Shown in pieces: positions 8,920-17,408 of a stretch of 64,000 nt of DNA. This DNA comes from Candidatus Epulonipiscioides gigas (lineage in GTDB: Bacteria > Bacillota > Clostridia > Lachnospirales > Cellulosilyticaceae): NCBI GenBank assembly GCA_001983555.1, contig LJHE01000059.1, positions 1 to 64,000 of the forward strand, in the 5' to 3' direction. Position 1 is the stretch's first letter. Each line of letters starts with the position of its first letter. Both the position numbers and the translations under genes were made by a program. The notes beneath the pieces are model-generated. The model saw nothing but the letters and a program-made list of their open reading frames with translations, searched no databases and was not told the DNA's origin.

Positions 8920-10089
8920 TTAGTTTTTATTATCTAATGTTTTTTTATTAAAACTTGTTGAATTTATTATTACTTTTTTATCCGACTTAATATTTAAGAT
9001 AATTACAATAATAAGCCATAATATTATAATTAATAATAGTGATGTAATATTTAAATTAGCAGGAAATTTTAAGATATGTTGTTGATATATTGGATATAGA
9101 AATATAGTTATTAAATATGCAAATACAGCCTGTGTTATTTTTGAGATAAAATATATGTTTAAGCGTATTTTATAAGCGCTTACAATTTGAGATGTTTGAA
9201 AATATACACAAAGACCTCCAAAAGAAATCATTGCAGACAAGAATGGTAAAACACCAGTATATTGACCATGAAGACCTGCAATAAGAGCAGCTCCGTTTGA
9301 AAACTCTAAGCTACCAAATAACAGACTTTCCATTATTTTAGGCTCGATATTAACTAAATTTGCTAATGCAGTTATAAATTCACTAGTTCCTGGAAAATGT
9401 TTGAGCATATTAATTATTACAGAGAAAAATATTATAAATCCCCCAACATAAAGAATGGTTTCCATACTTTCTCGAACTGATGAAGTAAAAGCTAAATCAA
9501 ATGTTACTGCGTCTGATTTTGATGTATTAGAGCTTTGTGTTGTAGTATAATTTGTATCAGGTTCTTCTTTGTCATCCGAGGTATAAAAAGTTGTTAATGA
9601 AAGAATAACAAGAGCTGACAAAATATGTATACATACTAATAGCCATCCAAGTCTAGAATCATTTAAAAGTATTGTCCCAACTGTGCCTATAATAAAAAGA
9701 GGACCTGTATTATTAGAAAAACAAAGCACTTTTAGAGCTTCAGTTTTGGACACTCTTTTTTCATTTAGTAAATCTTTTGTAAGAAACGCACCAGTAGGAG
9801 AACCTCCTAGTGAACCTAAAATAAAGGTTAATAAACTAACAGCCTCTAGTTTTAGATATTTTTTAGAAAATTTTTTTAAATACTTTTCTAGTTTAAAAAT
9901 AGTTTTTAATTTAAAGAGCATTTTAGATAAAATCATAAATGGTAATAGTGATGGTAATACTTTATTAAACCAAAGCAATAATCCAAGCGTTGCTCCTTCA
10001 ATTCCTATTTTAGATTGGAGCAATAAATAAACCATTAAAAATATTATACCTATAGTTGGTATTAATTTTTTGATTTTCTTTATATTCAT
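8920..10089 (-). CDS. ylbJ: Sporulation integral membrane protein YlbJ
   Basis: Polytopic membrane protein of the nucleoside-recognition/gate-domain family, known in Bacillus to be needed for a sound spore cortex. The conserved region LGSLGGSPTGAF and the following NNTGPLFIIGTVG (around residues 95-140) are hallmark YlbJ segments. Roughly nine to ten hydrophobic helices are visible. The start is placed at the ATG at 10089 because GAGGAAGG lies nine bases upstream; the longer frame to 10131 lacks a comparable site. About 389 residues, the usual family length. It supports the view that the organism forms spores. Confidence 0.85.
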   Translation of the reverse strand: MNIKKIKKLIPTIGIIFLMVYLLLQSKIGIEGATLGLLLWFNKVLPSLLPFMILSKMLFKLKTIFKLEKYLKKFSKKYLKLEAVSLLTFILGSLGGSPTGAFLTKDLLNEKRVSKTEALKVLCFSNNTGPLFIIGTVGTILLNDSRLGWLLVCIHILSALVILSLTTFYTSDDKEEPDTNYTTTQSSNTSKSDAVTFDLAFTSSVRESMETILYVGGFIIFFSVIINMLKHFPGTSEFITALANLVNIEPKIMESLLFGSLEFSNGAALIAGLHGQYTGVLPFLSAMISFGGLCVYFQTSQIVSAYKIRLNIYFISKITQAVFAYLITIFLYPIYQQHILKFPANLNITSLLLIIILWLIIVIILNIKSDKKVIINSTSFNKKTLDNKN

Positions 10090-10286
10090 AAAAATATTCC
10101 TTCCTCTCACGTAATATACAAATTTGGACATACTTATATATATGATAAGTATTATAATTTTATAGCTAGTATTTTAATAATAAACAAGAGCTGTTTAATA
10201 ATAAATTTTTAGGGCTTGACAATTCTAATGCTCATACATATAATTTTACTGTAAATCAATTTAGGTTGACACAATTGGAGCGACTT

Positions 10287-10628
10287 ATGCAAAAAGTATT
10301 AGAAATTTCATATTTATATGATTTTTATCAAAATCTTCTCACCCCAAAGCAAAAAGAGTTAATAACAGGTTATTATTTTGAAGATTTTTCATTACGTGAG
10401 CTTTCAGATATGTATAATATTAGTAGGCAGAGCGTTTATAACACTATAAACAAGGTTGAACGAAAGTTAGTTCAGTTTGAAGTTAAACTAGGTCTTGTGA
10501 AAAAGTTTATGGCTTTGGAAGAAATTGTAGAAAAACTAGATAAATTAGTTTCTAATACTGTTCCTCTAAAAGAACAAGATTTAGTTTATATTAAAAATCT
10601 ATTGGCAGAGTTAAAAAATGAGATTTAG
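10287..10628 (+). CDS. ylxM: YlxM family DNA-binding protein (UPF0122)
   Basis: Small helix-turn-helix protein encoded immediately upstream of ffh in most Bacillota; thought to work with the signal recognition particle. The family signature YLYDFYQNLLTPKQ is present at the start, and FSLRELSDMYNISRQSVYNTI forms the sigma-70 region 4-like HTH. I place the start at the ATG at 10287, with GGAG six bases upstream and a length (113 residues) equal to the family; a TTG at 10266 would add seven residues. The gene ends 12 bp before ffh, so they form an operon. Confidence 0.88.
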   Translation: MQKVLEISYLYDFYQNLLTPKQKELITGYYFEDFSLRELSDMYNISRQSVYNTINKVERKLVQFEVKLGLVKKFMALEEIVEKLDKLVSNTVPLKEQDLVYIKNLLAELKNEI

Positions 10629-10640
10629 GAGGGCGTAGTA

Positions 10641-11975
10641 GTGGCGTTTGATCAATTATCAACCAAACTGCAAGATGTATTTAAAAATCTTAAAAGTAAA
10701 GGAAAACTTACTGAAAAAGATGTAAAAGGAGCATTAAGAGAAGTTAAGCTTGCTCTGTTAGAAGCAGATGTAAACTTTAAAGTGGTAAAAAACTTTATTA
10801 AGACAATTGAAGCTCGAGCTGTTGGTGAAGAAGTTATGTCAAGCTTAACACCTGGTCAGCAAGTTATAAAAATCGTAAATGATGAACTAGTAAGCCTTAT
10901 GGGGAGTACTCAAAGTAAGATTTTGTTTGCTACAAAAGGTATAACTCCAATACTTATGGTAGGATTACAAGGTGCTGGAAAAACAACAACAACAGGAAAG
11001 CTAGCAAATCTTATAAAATCCCAAGGAAAACGTCCTTTACTTGTTGCTTGTGACGTATATAGACCAGCAGCAATTGATCAGTTAAAAAAAGTGGCTTCTC
11101 AAGTTCAGGTACCTGTATTCGAACTAGGAACAAATGTAAATCCAGTGGAAATTGCAAAGCGAGGGATTGCATATGCAAAAGAAAATAATCATGATGTAGT
11201 TATGATTGACACGGCTGGACGACTTCACATAGATGAAGTTTTAATGGAAGAGCTTAAAAATATTAAAACAGAGATTAAGCCTAAGGAGATATTGCTTGTT
11301 GTTGATGCAATGACAGGTCAAGATGCAGTAAATGTTGCAGAGTCTTTTAATGAAGCTCTTGGAATTGATGGCGTAATTATGACTAAGCTTGATGGAGATA
11401 ACAGAGGTGGAGCAGCTCTTTCTGTAAAGGCAGTTACAAACAAACCTATAAAATATGTAGGTATGGGTGAAAAATTGTCAGAACTTGAACCGTTTCATCC
11501 TGAAAGAATGGCATCGAGAATATTAGGCATGGGTGATATGCTCACTTTAATAGAAAAAGCTCAACAAAGCTTTGATGAAGAGAAAAGTCGTGAACTTGAA
11601 GCTAAAATTAGAAAAGCTGAATTTGATTTTAATGATTTTCTAGAGCAGATGAAACAAGTTAAAAATATGGGGCCTATTGGTGATTTGCTTAATATGATTC
11701 CTGGAATGAATAAGGCAAAAATGGGAGATATTAATGTAGATGAAAAACAAGTTTCTAGAATAGAAGCCATTGTATTATCTATGACCAATGAAGAGCGACA
11801 CAATCCAGCTTTATTAAATTTATCACGTAAAAAAAGGATTGCTAAAGGTTCTGGATGTGATATTGCAGAAGTAAATCGTCTTGTGAAACAATTTGAACAA
11901 ATGAAAACTATGATGAAGCAGTTTTCTGGAATGACAAAAGGTAAAAGAAGTAATTTTAAACTTCCTTTTATGTAA
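10641..11975 (+). CDS. ffh: Signal recognition particle GTPase Ffh
   Basis: Ffh binds 4.5S/6S-type SRP RNA and signal sequences and docks with FtsY to target proteins to the membrane. The N and G domains show P-loop [25 protein letters not shown] and [13 protein letters not shown] (guanine specificity). The methionine-rich M domain follows with [15 protein letters not shown] and the RNA-binding [15 protein letters not shown]. Translation starts at GTG 10641, six bases after AGGAGGG. Length 444 residues is normal. It stands in the ylxM-ffh-rpsP-rimM-trmD operon order typical of Bacillota. Confidence 0.97.
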   Translation: MAFDQLSTKLQDVFKNLKSKGKLTEKDVKGALREVKLALLEADVNFKVVKNFIKTIEARAVGEEVMSSLTPGQQVIKIVNDELVSLMGSTQSKILFATKGITPILMVGLQGAGKTTTTGKLANLIKSQGKRPLLVACDVYRPAAIDQLKKVASQVQVPVFELGTNVNPVEIAKRGIAYAKENNHDVVMIDTAGRLHIDEVLMEELKNIKTEIKPKEILLVVDAMTGQDAVNVAESFNEALGIDGVIMTKLDGDNRGGAALSVKAVTNKPIKYVGMGEKLSELEPFHPERMASRILGMGDMLTLIEKAQQSFDEEKSRELEAKIRKAEFDFNDFLEQMKQVKNMGPIGDLLNMIPGMNKAKMGDINVDEKQVSRIEAIVLSMTNEERHNPALLNLSRKKRIAKGSGCDIAEVNRLVKQFEQMKTMMKQFSGMTKGKRSNFKLPFM

Positions 11976-12004
11976 AATTAAAAAATAATTTAGAGGTGGA
12001 CAAA

Positions 12005-12250
12005 ATGGTAAAAATACGTTTAAAAAGAATGGGAGCAAAAAAAGCTCCATTTTATAGAGTTGTAGTTGCAGATTCTCGTTATCCAAGAGATGGTCGTTTT
12101 ATTGAAGAAATTGGATATTTCAATCCTTGTAGTGAACCAAATGAACTAAAAATAAATAAAGAAGCTGTTGAAAAATGGCTTAAAAATGGAGCAAAACCAA
12201 CTGATACTGTAAAAGCACTTATAAAAAAAGCTGAAAAAGAAGTTAAATAG
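12005..12250 (+). CDS. rpsP: 30S ribosomal protein S16
   Basis: Small-subunit protein bS16. The highly conserved N-terminus [21 protein letters not shown] and the [17 protein letters not shown] motif identify it without doubt. Start is the ATG at 12005 (GAGGTGG upstream); an in-frame GTG at 11996 overlaps that site. Length is 81 residues. It is followed by a hairpin and then rimM. The khpA (KH-domain) gene that usually lies between rpsP and rimM is absent here. Confidence 0.97.
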   Translation: MVKIRLKRMGAKKAPFYRVVVADSRYPRDGRFIEEIGYFNPCSEPNELKINKEAVEKWLKNGAKPTDTVKALIKKAEKEVK

Positions 12251-12265
12251 CAAATAGAAATTTAT

Positions 12266-12281
12266 GGGAGCATATGCTCCC
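12266..12281 (+). terminator. Hairpin between rpsP and rimM, terminator or attenuator
   Basis: GGGAGCATATGCTCCC is a perfect palindrome followed by TCTTTTTTT. In mid-operon position it would reduce rimM-trmD transcription relative to rpsP. The rimM ribosome binding site (GAGAGGAG) follows the T run directly. Confidence 0.75.
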
Positions 12282-12304
12282 TCTTTTTTTGAGAGGAGAA
12301 AAAT

Positions 12305-12817
12305 ATGGATACATTTACTGTAGGAAAAATTGTTAATACACATGGTTTAAAAGGTGAACTTAGAATTTTACCATCAACTGACGATAATAATAGATTTAAA
12401 AAGCTTGATAGTATTTTTATAGAGAATAAAAAAGGACTCAATCAATATGATATTGAAGAGGTTAGATTTCATAAAAATTTTGTATTATTAAAATTAAAAG
12501 ATATAAATACTATTGAAGAAGGAGAAATTTTTAAAAATTGTCTAATTAAAATTGATAAAAAGAATGCATTACCACTTGATAAAAATGAATATTATATCAG
12601 TGATTTATATGATCTTAAAGTGCAAACAGAAGATGGGCGAATGCTTGGAATTATAGATGATATTTTATTTAGTAGTGCAAATGATGTTTATGTAATAAAA
12701 AGAGCAGATAACCCAAAACCGCTACTCATTCCTGCCATTAAAAACTGTATTTTAAATGTTGATATAGAAAATAAAATTATGACAGTTAAGTTACTAGAAG
12801 GGCTTGAAGAAATTTAA
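12305..12817 (+). CDS. rimM: Ribosome maturation factor RimM
   Basis: Assembly factor for the 30S head domain that binds S19. The N-terminal RimM barrel starts VGKIVNTHGLKGELRILPSTD, and the PRC-barrel part contains YYISDLYDLKV and the ANDVYVIK motif followed by LLIPAIK. Length of 170 residues is typical. It lies 35 bp upstream of trmD, in the same operon, and is preceded by a strong GAGAGGAG site. Confidence 0.95.
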   Translation: MDTFTVGKIVNTHGLKGELRILPSTDDNNRFKKLDSIFIENKKGLNQYDIEEVRFHKNFVLLKLKDINTIEEGEIFKNCLIKIDKKNALPLDKNEYYISDLYDLKVQTEDGRMLGIIDDILFSSANDVYVIKRADNPKPLLIPAIKNCILNVDIENKIMTVKLLEGLEEI

Positions 12818-12852
12818 AAATTTTTGATAGAAAATGGAATAAAATATAAAAT

Positions 12853-13587
12853 ATGAAAATTATAATAATGACATTATTTCCTGAAATGATAGAAGAAGCT
12901 ATAAAGCATAGTATTATAGGGCGTGCAATAAAAAATAATTTAGTACAAATAGAAGCAGTTGACTTTAGAAAATATTCAGGCAATAAACATAATCAAGTTG
13001 ATGATTACCCATATGGTGGAGGAGCTGGTATGCTCATAAAAGCAAAACCAGTAGTTGATTGCTACAGAGATATTTGTCAAAATTTAAAAGATAAAAAGCC
13101 ACGAGTTTTATATATGAGCCCTGCTGGGAGAACGTGGAAGCAAGAAATGGCGGTAGAATTTTCAAAAGAACAAGAGCTCATTGTTTTATGCGGTCATTAT
13201 GAGGGAATAGACCAACGAGCAATTAATGAAATTGTAACAGATGAAATTTCTATAGGTGATTTTGTGCTAACAGGTGGAGAATTAGCTGCTCTAATTATAA
13301 GTGATAGCATAATAAGATTAATTCCAAATGTTTTAGGTAAAGAAGAATCTTTTGAAAATGAAAGTTTTAGCGAAGGATTGCTTGAACACGATCATTATAC
13401 AAGACCACAAAATTTTGAGGGAAAAGAAGTTCCTGAAGTTTTATTATCTGGTAATCATAAAAATATTGAAAAATTTAGAAGAGAAAATTCTTTGTTAAAT
13501 ACGTTCAAAAAACGACCAGACTTACTAAAAAAAGCTATTTTAGACGAAAAAGATAAAGTTTTTCTAAAAAAATACAATTTTTTTTAA
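12853..13587 (+). CDS. trmD: tRNA (guanine-N1-)-methyltransferase TrmD
   Basis: Methylates G37 next to the anticodon of tRNAs with G36, using SAM bound in a trefoil knot. The conserved segments YGGGAGMLIKAKP, LYMSPAGRTW, LCGHYEGIDQRA and IGDFVLTGGELAA are all present. Length 244 residues is normal. Neither a strong ribosome binding site nor a start alternative is obvious; translation may be coupled to rimM. The usual next gene, rplS, is missing and a tRNA cluster follows instead. Confidence 0.96.
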   Translation: MKIIIMTLFPEMIEEAIKHSIIGRAIKNNLVQIEAVDFRKYSGNKHNQVDDYPYGGGAGMLIKAKPVVDCYRDICQNLKDKKPRVLYMSPAGRTWKQEMAVEFSKEQELIVLCGHYEGIDQRAINEIVTDEISIGDFVLTGGELAALIISDSIIRLIPNVLGKEESFENESFSEGLLEHDHYTRPQNFEGKEVPEVLLSGNHKNIEKFRRENSLLNTFKKRPDLLKKAILDEKDKVFLKKYNFF

Positions 13588-13595
13588 AAAAGGTG

Positions 13596-13624
13596 TTGAC
13601 TTTTAAATTCAATTGGTATATACT
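13596..13624 (+). promoter_or_regulatory. Sigma-A promoter of the tRNA cluster
   Basis: TTGACT at 13596-13601 and TATACT at 13619-13624 are spaced by 17 bp. The first tRNA begins 40 bp downstream. The leader contains CTACA and TGTAG arms that may pair before processing. Confidence 0.8.
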
Positions 13625-13664
13625 ACATTTTGTCAACGAGATGTCGACAACATCATTGTAGTAT

Positions 13665-13735
13665 GCGGGTGTAGTTCAATGGTAGAACACCAGCCTTCCA
13701 AGCTGGTTACGTGGGTTCGATTCCCATCACCCGCT
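13665..13735 (+). tRNA. tRNA-Gly (anticodon TCC)
   Basis: Cloverleaf with acceptor GCGGGTG pairing with CACCCGC, anticodon loop CTTCCAA, and TTCGATT in the T loop. CCA is not encoded. First gene of a six-tRNA cluster transcribed from the promoter at 13596. Confidence 0.95.
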
Positions 13736-13739
13736 TTAT

Positions 13740-13813
<74 letters not shown>

Positions 13814-13828
13814 TATATTTTAATATAT

Positions 13829-13903
<75 letters not shown>

Positions 13904-13908
13904 CTTAT

Positions 13909-13980
13909 AGGGTTATCGCCAAGCGGTAAGGCACAGGATTTTGATTCCTGCATTCGAAGGTTCAAATCCTTCTAGCCCTG
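13909..13980 (+). tRNA. tRNA-Gln (anticodon TTG)
   Basis: Acceptor AGGGTTA pairs with TAGCCCT; anticodon loop TTTTGAT contains TTG, reading CAA. T arm GAAGG/CCTTC is perfect. CCA is not encoded. Confidence 0.95.
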
Positions 13981-13985
13981 AATTT

Positions 13986-14058
13986 GAGTCACTAGCTCAG
14001 TAGGTAGAGCACTTGACTTTTAATCAAGTGGCCCCGGGTTCGAGCCCCGGGTGGCTCA
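13986..14058 (+). tRNA. tRNA-Lys (anticodon TTT)
   Basis: Acceptor GAGTCAC pairs with GTGGCTC; anticodon arm CTTGA/TCAAG encloses CTTTTAA. T arm CCGGG/CCCGG is perfect. CCA is not encoded. Confidence 0.96.
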
Positions 14059-14064
14059 TTATAT

Positions 14065-14146
14065 GCGGATGTGGCGTAATTGGCAGACGCACTAGACTTA
14101 GGATCTAGCGCCGCAGGGTGTAAGGGTTCGACTCCCTTCATCCGCA
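14065..14146 (+). tRNA. tRNA-Leu (anticodon TAG)
   Basis: Acceptor GCGGATG pairs with CATCCGC; anticodon arm CTAGA/TCTAG encloses CTTAGGA; a long variable arm follows, as expected for a class II tRNA. CCA is not encoded. Last gene of the cluster. Confidence 0.95.
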
Positions 14147-14151
14147 TAAAG

Positions 14152-14174
14152 ACATTAGAGATTTATCTCTAGTG
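14152..14174 (+). terminator. Terminator of the tRNA cluster
   Basis: ACATTAGAGAT pairs with ATCTCTAGTGT around a two-base loop, followed by eight T. It starts six bases after tRNA-Leu. Confidence 0.88.
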
Positions 14175-14371
14175 TTTTTTTTATGTCTATACATACTTTT
14201 ATCTTTCTTTTATCTTTATGTAATCTAACTCCGAGCAGTATTAATCATGCATGCATGCATATAATATAAATAAATGAATTTTTTATGTATGTATGTATGA
14301 ATAAATAAAATATTATAATAATAGTTTTAAATTTTATTATTGTAAACATTTTACATAAGGAGGTAAAATTT
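14175..14371. other. AT-rich gap with ATGC and ATGT microsatellites
   Basis: Between the tRNA terminator and a small membrane-protein gene lie CATGCATGCATGCAT near 14247 and TGTATGTATGTATG near 14288, joined by AATAAATAAA-type sequence. No frame or convincing promoter is seen. Confidence 0.4.
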
Positions 14372-14599
14372 ATGTTATTGACGATAATATATTTCATAAT
14401 AATAGCAGTATCAGGAGTAGCAAGTCTATATTTCTTTGGAGATGCTTCTACGCTTATAATGGTTTTATTTGTAGTAAGAGCACTATTGAATGTACCTAGA
14501 TATTATAAGCTAGGCTATAAAAAATCTGCCTGCGTTATAGTCTTTTGTGCATTTGTATTCTTTACAATTCCAATTCTTGTTGCACTTGATATGATATAG
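14372..14599 (+). CDS. Small integral membrane protein
   Basis: Function not recognised. The 75-residue product has two to three hydrophobic helices (residues 1-20, 26-40 and 52-72) separated by a short basic loop (PRYYKLGYKK). A perfect AAGGAGGTAAAA site precedes the ATG, so it is very likely translated. The end of the protein (IPILVALDMI) and the central YK/KK loop recall the other small membrane protein at 54328-54534, though the likeness is weak. Followed by a long hairpin. Confidence 0.65.
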   Translation: MLLTIIYFIIIAVSGVASLYFFGDASTLIMVLFVVRALLNVPRYYKLGYKKSACVIVFCAFVFFTIPILVALDMI

Positions 14600-14611
14600 C
14601 ATAAAAAAAGC

Positions 14612-14656
14612 ACTTGATTTCCATATATCATTATAAACAATAGGATTTCAAGTGCA
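14612..14656. terminator. Long inverted repeat after the small membrane-protein gene
   Basis: GCACTTGA and TCAAGTGC form the outer stem with TTTCC/GGATT continuing it partly; the loop is about 19 bases. It is preceded by an A run and probably acts as a bidirectional terminator, mainly for the minus strand where T would follow. Confidence 0.5.
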
Positions 14657-14682
14657 ATTGCTTACAAATATAAAACTATTTT

Positions 14683-14800
14683 TAGTCACAGTACTTTAAA
14701 ATAATAGTAAAAATATATAATTGCTTAAAAGCCTACCAGTAGAGTTTTCCCTTTTAAGGGGAGGTGTCTACGCAAGAGGCGAGTAAGTCGATAAGTAAGA
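14683..14800 (+). repeat. Family D structured repeat, copy 2
   Basis: The first 49 bases (from TAGTCACAGTACTTTAAA) are identical to those at 22102. The second half holds CCCTTTTAAGGGGAGG and TCTACGCAAGAGGCGAG, which differ from copy 3. The hairpin CCCTTTTAAGGGG resembles the end hairpins of IS200/IS605-type elements. No coding frame. It sits between two genes on the plus strand. Confidence 0.55.
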
Positions 14801-14921
14801 TGAATTTATATTATAAAATGACAAAAAAAATTAAAAAATATATTACATTTTTTTCCTATTTATGTTATAATTCTGTTCGGAATATATTTCTAAAAATAGA
14901 TTTTGTAAAGGAGAATTTTTT

Positions 14922-15926
14922 ATGAATAAAAAGTCAAAAAAATTAATATTTGGAGCTATAGTATTACAATCTTTTAGCAGTGTTATAAGTACTACATATG
15001 GTATGTCTTATGCTGGTCCATATAATCAATATCATTATGCACCATCAGTGTTACCAGTTCAATGGGTATCAGTACCCGGTATTGTAGGTGGTAACCTTCA
15101 AATAGACTTTAAAACAGGAACTATTATTGATGCTGATGATACAATAACTATTGCAAATATACCAGCTCAAATAAATGGAATAACTATTAAAGGGATTGGA
15201 GATAATGCCTTTAATAATAATAGTCATTTAACAATGGTCAATATTCCTACTACAATTAGCTATATTGGAAATGGGGCATTTTATGGATGTAATTTTTTAC
15301 AAGAGATAACCATTCCAAGTAATATTAAATCTATTGGAGAATATGCTTTTGGATTTTGTTGGAATTTAACAGCAATTAATATTTTTCCAGGAATTGAAAG
15401 TATTGGTAAACAAGCATTTGAAAACTGTTTTAACCTAAAAACTATAAATATTCCTAATACTGTTACTTATATAGGAGAACAAGCCTTTGCTTGGTGTAAT
15501 AACTTATCAACTGTAACTTTACCTAATACAATTGCTCCAATTTATGATAATTATATTTTTAAGGGATGTCAAAACTTATCAACAGTTTATTTTAACGGAA
15601 ATAGTGAAGAGTGGGATTATTTGAAATTGAAACTTCCACAAACTGCTCGAGCTATATACACTTTGGGCAATACTGCAATACAAAATATAAATGCTAATTC
15701 AGGTGAATGGGTTGAGGTGTCTACTATTAAGGGGGGGAGAGTTAAATTTGATAAATTTACAGGTGCAATTTTAGCAGCTGAACCAACTGTTACTGTTGCA
15801 AATATTCCAAAATATATAAATGGTATAACAGTTTTGTCGATTGCTGAAGATGCTTTTTTAAATTGTTATGATTTAAGTTCTATAAGTATTCCAAAAACAA
15901 TTTCTAATTGCTCATTTATTTGGTAA
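14922..15926 (+). CDS. Secreted BspA-type leucine-rich repeat protein, probably truncated
   Basis: Surface protein with Treponema/BspA-type LRR_5 repeats. After a signal peptide (MNKKSKK... ending near TTYG) there are at least five repeats of about 23 residues with the pattern IPxTVxxIGxxAFxxCxxLxxIxI. The repeats resume after a linker near residue 270. The frame stops at residue 334 in the middle of a repeat (PKTISNCSFIW) where IGxxAF would be expected, so the 3' part has probably been lost. A run of seven G at 15730-15736 is a potential slippage site. AAGGAG precedes the ATG. Such proteins often mediate adhesion; no anchor remains. Confidence 0.75.
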   Translation: MNKKSKKLIFGAIVLQSFSSVISTTYGMSYAGPYNQYHYAPSVLPVQWVSVPGIVGGNLQIDFKTGTIIDADDTITIANIPAQINGITIKGIGDNAFNNNSHLTMVNIPTTISYIGNGAFYGCNFLQEITIPSNIKSIGEYAFGFCWNLTAINIFPGIESIGKQAFENCFNLKTINIPNTVTYIGEQAFAWCNNLSTVTLPNTIAPIYDNYIFKGCQNLSTVYFNGNSEEWDYLKLKLPQTARAIYTLGNTAIQNINANSGEWVEVSTIKGGRVKFDKFTGAILAAEPTVTVANIPKYINGITVLSIAEDAFLNCYDLSSISIPKTISNCSFIW

Positions 15927-15995
15927 AAGTATAAATCACTAAAATAACATAGTTTGCATATAATGAAGAAATAAATGTTTTAGGAGTGAATTGTT

Positions 15996-16334
15996 ATGTA
16001 TAATAGTGTTGTAATAGTAAACAGTGAATCTCTAGGACGAGGTGACGACGGTGTTGGGAGCAGTCTTCTAGGTGTTTTTCTTAGAAAAGTACTTGCATCC
16101 CCTATTAAACCTGATGCGATTATTTTTTATAATTCAGGTGTAAGACTGCTGACTCCTGGTTCAAAAGTTTTAGATATACTCTACGCATTAGAGCAATATG
16201 GTGTTGAGCTTATTGCCTGTGGAACTTGTGTATATAAAGTTTGCGGACAAAAGTCTTTACAAGTAGGACGTATTAGCAATATGGATGAAATTGGACAAAT
16301 TTTATTATATTCAAGAAAAACTCTTACATTGTAA
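15996..16334 (+). CDS. DsrE-like YedF-type sulfurtransferase domain protein
   Basis: Matches the C-terminal half of the selenium-metabolism protein YedF: VVIVNSESLGRGDDGVGSSL at the start, IIFYNSGVRLL in the middle and the cysteine motif ACGTCVYKVCG near residue 75. The N-terminal TusA-like domain of full YedF is missing, so it is a stand-alone DsrE-fold protein of 112 residues. No selD, selA or selenoprotein is in view. AGGAG lies upstream. Role in sulfur or selenium transfer is inferred from the family only. Confidence 0.75.
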   Translation: MYNSVVIVNSESLGRGDDGVGSSLLGVFLRKVLASPIKPDAIIFYNSGVRLLTPGSKVLDILYALEQYGVELIACGTCVYKVCGQKSLQVGRISNMDEIGQILLYSRKTLTL

Positions 16335-16489
16335 TAGTTTTAAGTAATTTGTGGTAAGTTATTAGTATATAAACTAATGCTTACCTTTTTTATTTATGGT
16401 AAAAATAATTGACATTAGACAAGTCTTTTGATTAATATTATAATAATAAATAGATAGCTATATTAGTCAATAAGCATAGGAGCGATGTA

Positions 16490-17392
16490 ATGGAAAAAAT
16501 TATAGAAAAATTATCAAAATTTTTAACCATAGAACAAATTAAGTTTAATGAACCTTTAAAAAATTATACTTCCTTTAAAATCGGTGGACCTGCCAAAATA
16601 CTGGTTACTCCTTTTTATTTTGATGAAATAAGTAAAATCATTAATATTTGTAGAGAAGAAAATAAAAGATATTATTTATTAGGAAAGGGAACTAATGTAC
16701 TTGCAAGTGATAAAGGTTTTGATGGTGTTATAATTTTAATGAGTGAAAATTTGAGTCATATTGAGTTGCATGAAAATAGAATTACAGCTTGTGCAGGTGC
16801 TAAACTTAGTAAAGTTGCTCTATTGGCTAAAGAAAATTCTCTTTCTGGGTTTGAGTTTGCTCATGGTATTCCAGGGACAATAGGTGGAGCAGTAACCATG
16901 AATGCTGGAGCCTATGATGGAGAAATAAAAAATGTATTAGAAGATGTACTGGTGTTAACTCCAGAAGGGGAAATAAAAGAATTAAAAAATAAGGAGATGG
17001 AATTAGGCTACAGAACTAGTATAATTGCAAAAGAAAATTTAATTGTATTACAAGCTACAATTAAGTTAGAATTAGCTCCACAAGATAATATCACAAAAAA
17101 AATGCAAGATTTTATACAAAAACGAAAAAATAAACAACCTTTAAATTATCCAAGTGCTGGAAGCACATTTAAGCGTCCAACTGGATATTTTGCTGGCAAA
17201 TTAATTGAAGATGCTGGTTTGTCAGGATTTAGAGTAGGAAATGCAGCTGTTTCAGAAAAACATTGTGGATTTGTTGTTAATTTAGGCAATGCAACTTGTG
17301 AAGATGTATTAATTTTAATACAAGAAGTTAAAAAGAATGTTTATGAAAAGTTTGGTGTTATGTTAGAAGAGGAAATTAAAATGTTAAATTAA
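16490..17392 (+). CDS. murB: UDP-N-acetylenolpyruvoylglucosamine reductase MurB
   Basis: FAD- and NADPH-dependent reduction of UDP-GlcNAc-enolpyruvate to UDP-MurNAc in peptidoglycan synthesis. The FAD domain shows NYTSFKIGGPAKILV and LGKGTNVLASDKGFDG; GIPGTIGGAVTMNAGAYDGE, the type II MurB segment YPSAGSTFKRP with the catalytic serine, and GAKLIEDAGL-like GKLIEDAGL are present. Length 300 residues is typical of type II. It lies 16 bp upstream of rapZ, the standard Bacillota arrangement, so cell-wall synthesis and YvcK-family regulators are co-transcribed. Confidence 0.96.
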   Translation: MEKIIEKLSKFLTIEQIKFNEPLKNYTSFKIGGPAKILVTPFYFDEISKIINICREENKRYYLLGKGTNVLASDKGFDGVIILMSENLSHIELHENRITACAGAKLSKVALLAKENSLSGFEFAHGIPGTIGGAVTMNAGAYDGEIKNVLEDVLVLTPEGEIKELKNKEMELGYRTSIIAKENLIVLQATIKLELAPQDNITKKMQDFIQKRKNKQPLNYPSAGSTFKRPTGYFAGKLIEDAGLSGFRVGNAAVSEKHCGFVVNLGNATCEDVLILIQEVKKNVYEKFGVMLEEEIKMLN

Positions 17393-17408
17393 CTAAAGGA
17401 GAAAAATT

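Noticed and set aside
14240-14310. ATGC/ATGT microsatellites as a functional site
   Set aside because: Short simple repeats in AT-rich DNA with no gene or promoter context to support a role.
14683-14800. Riboswitch for the downstream LRR gene
   Set aside because: Copies at other loci are in different orientations and next to unrelated genes or between convergent genes, which fits a dispersed repeat rather than a ligand sensor.
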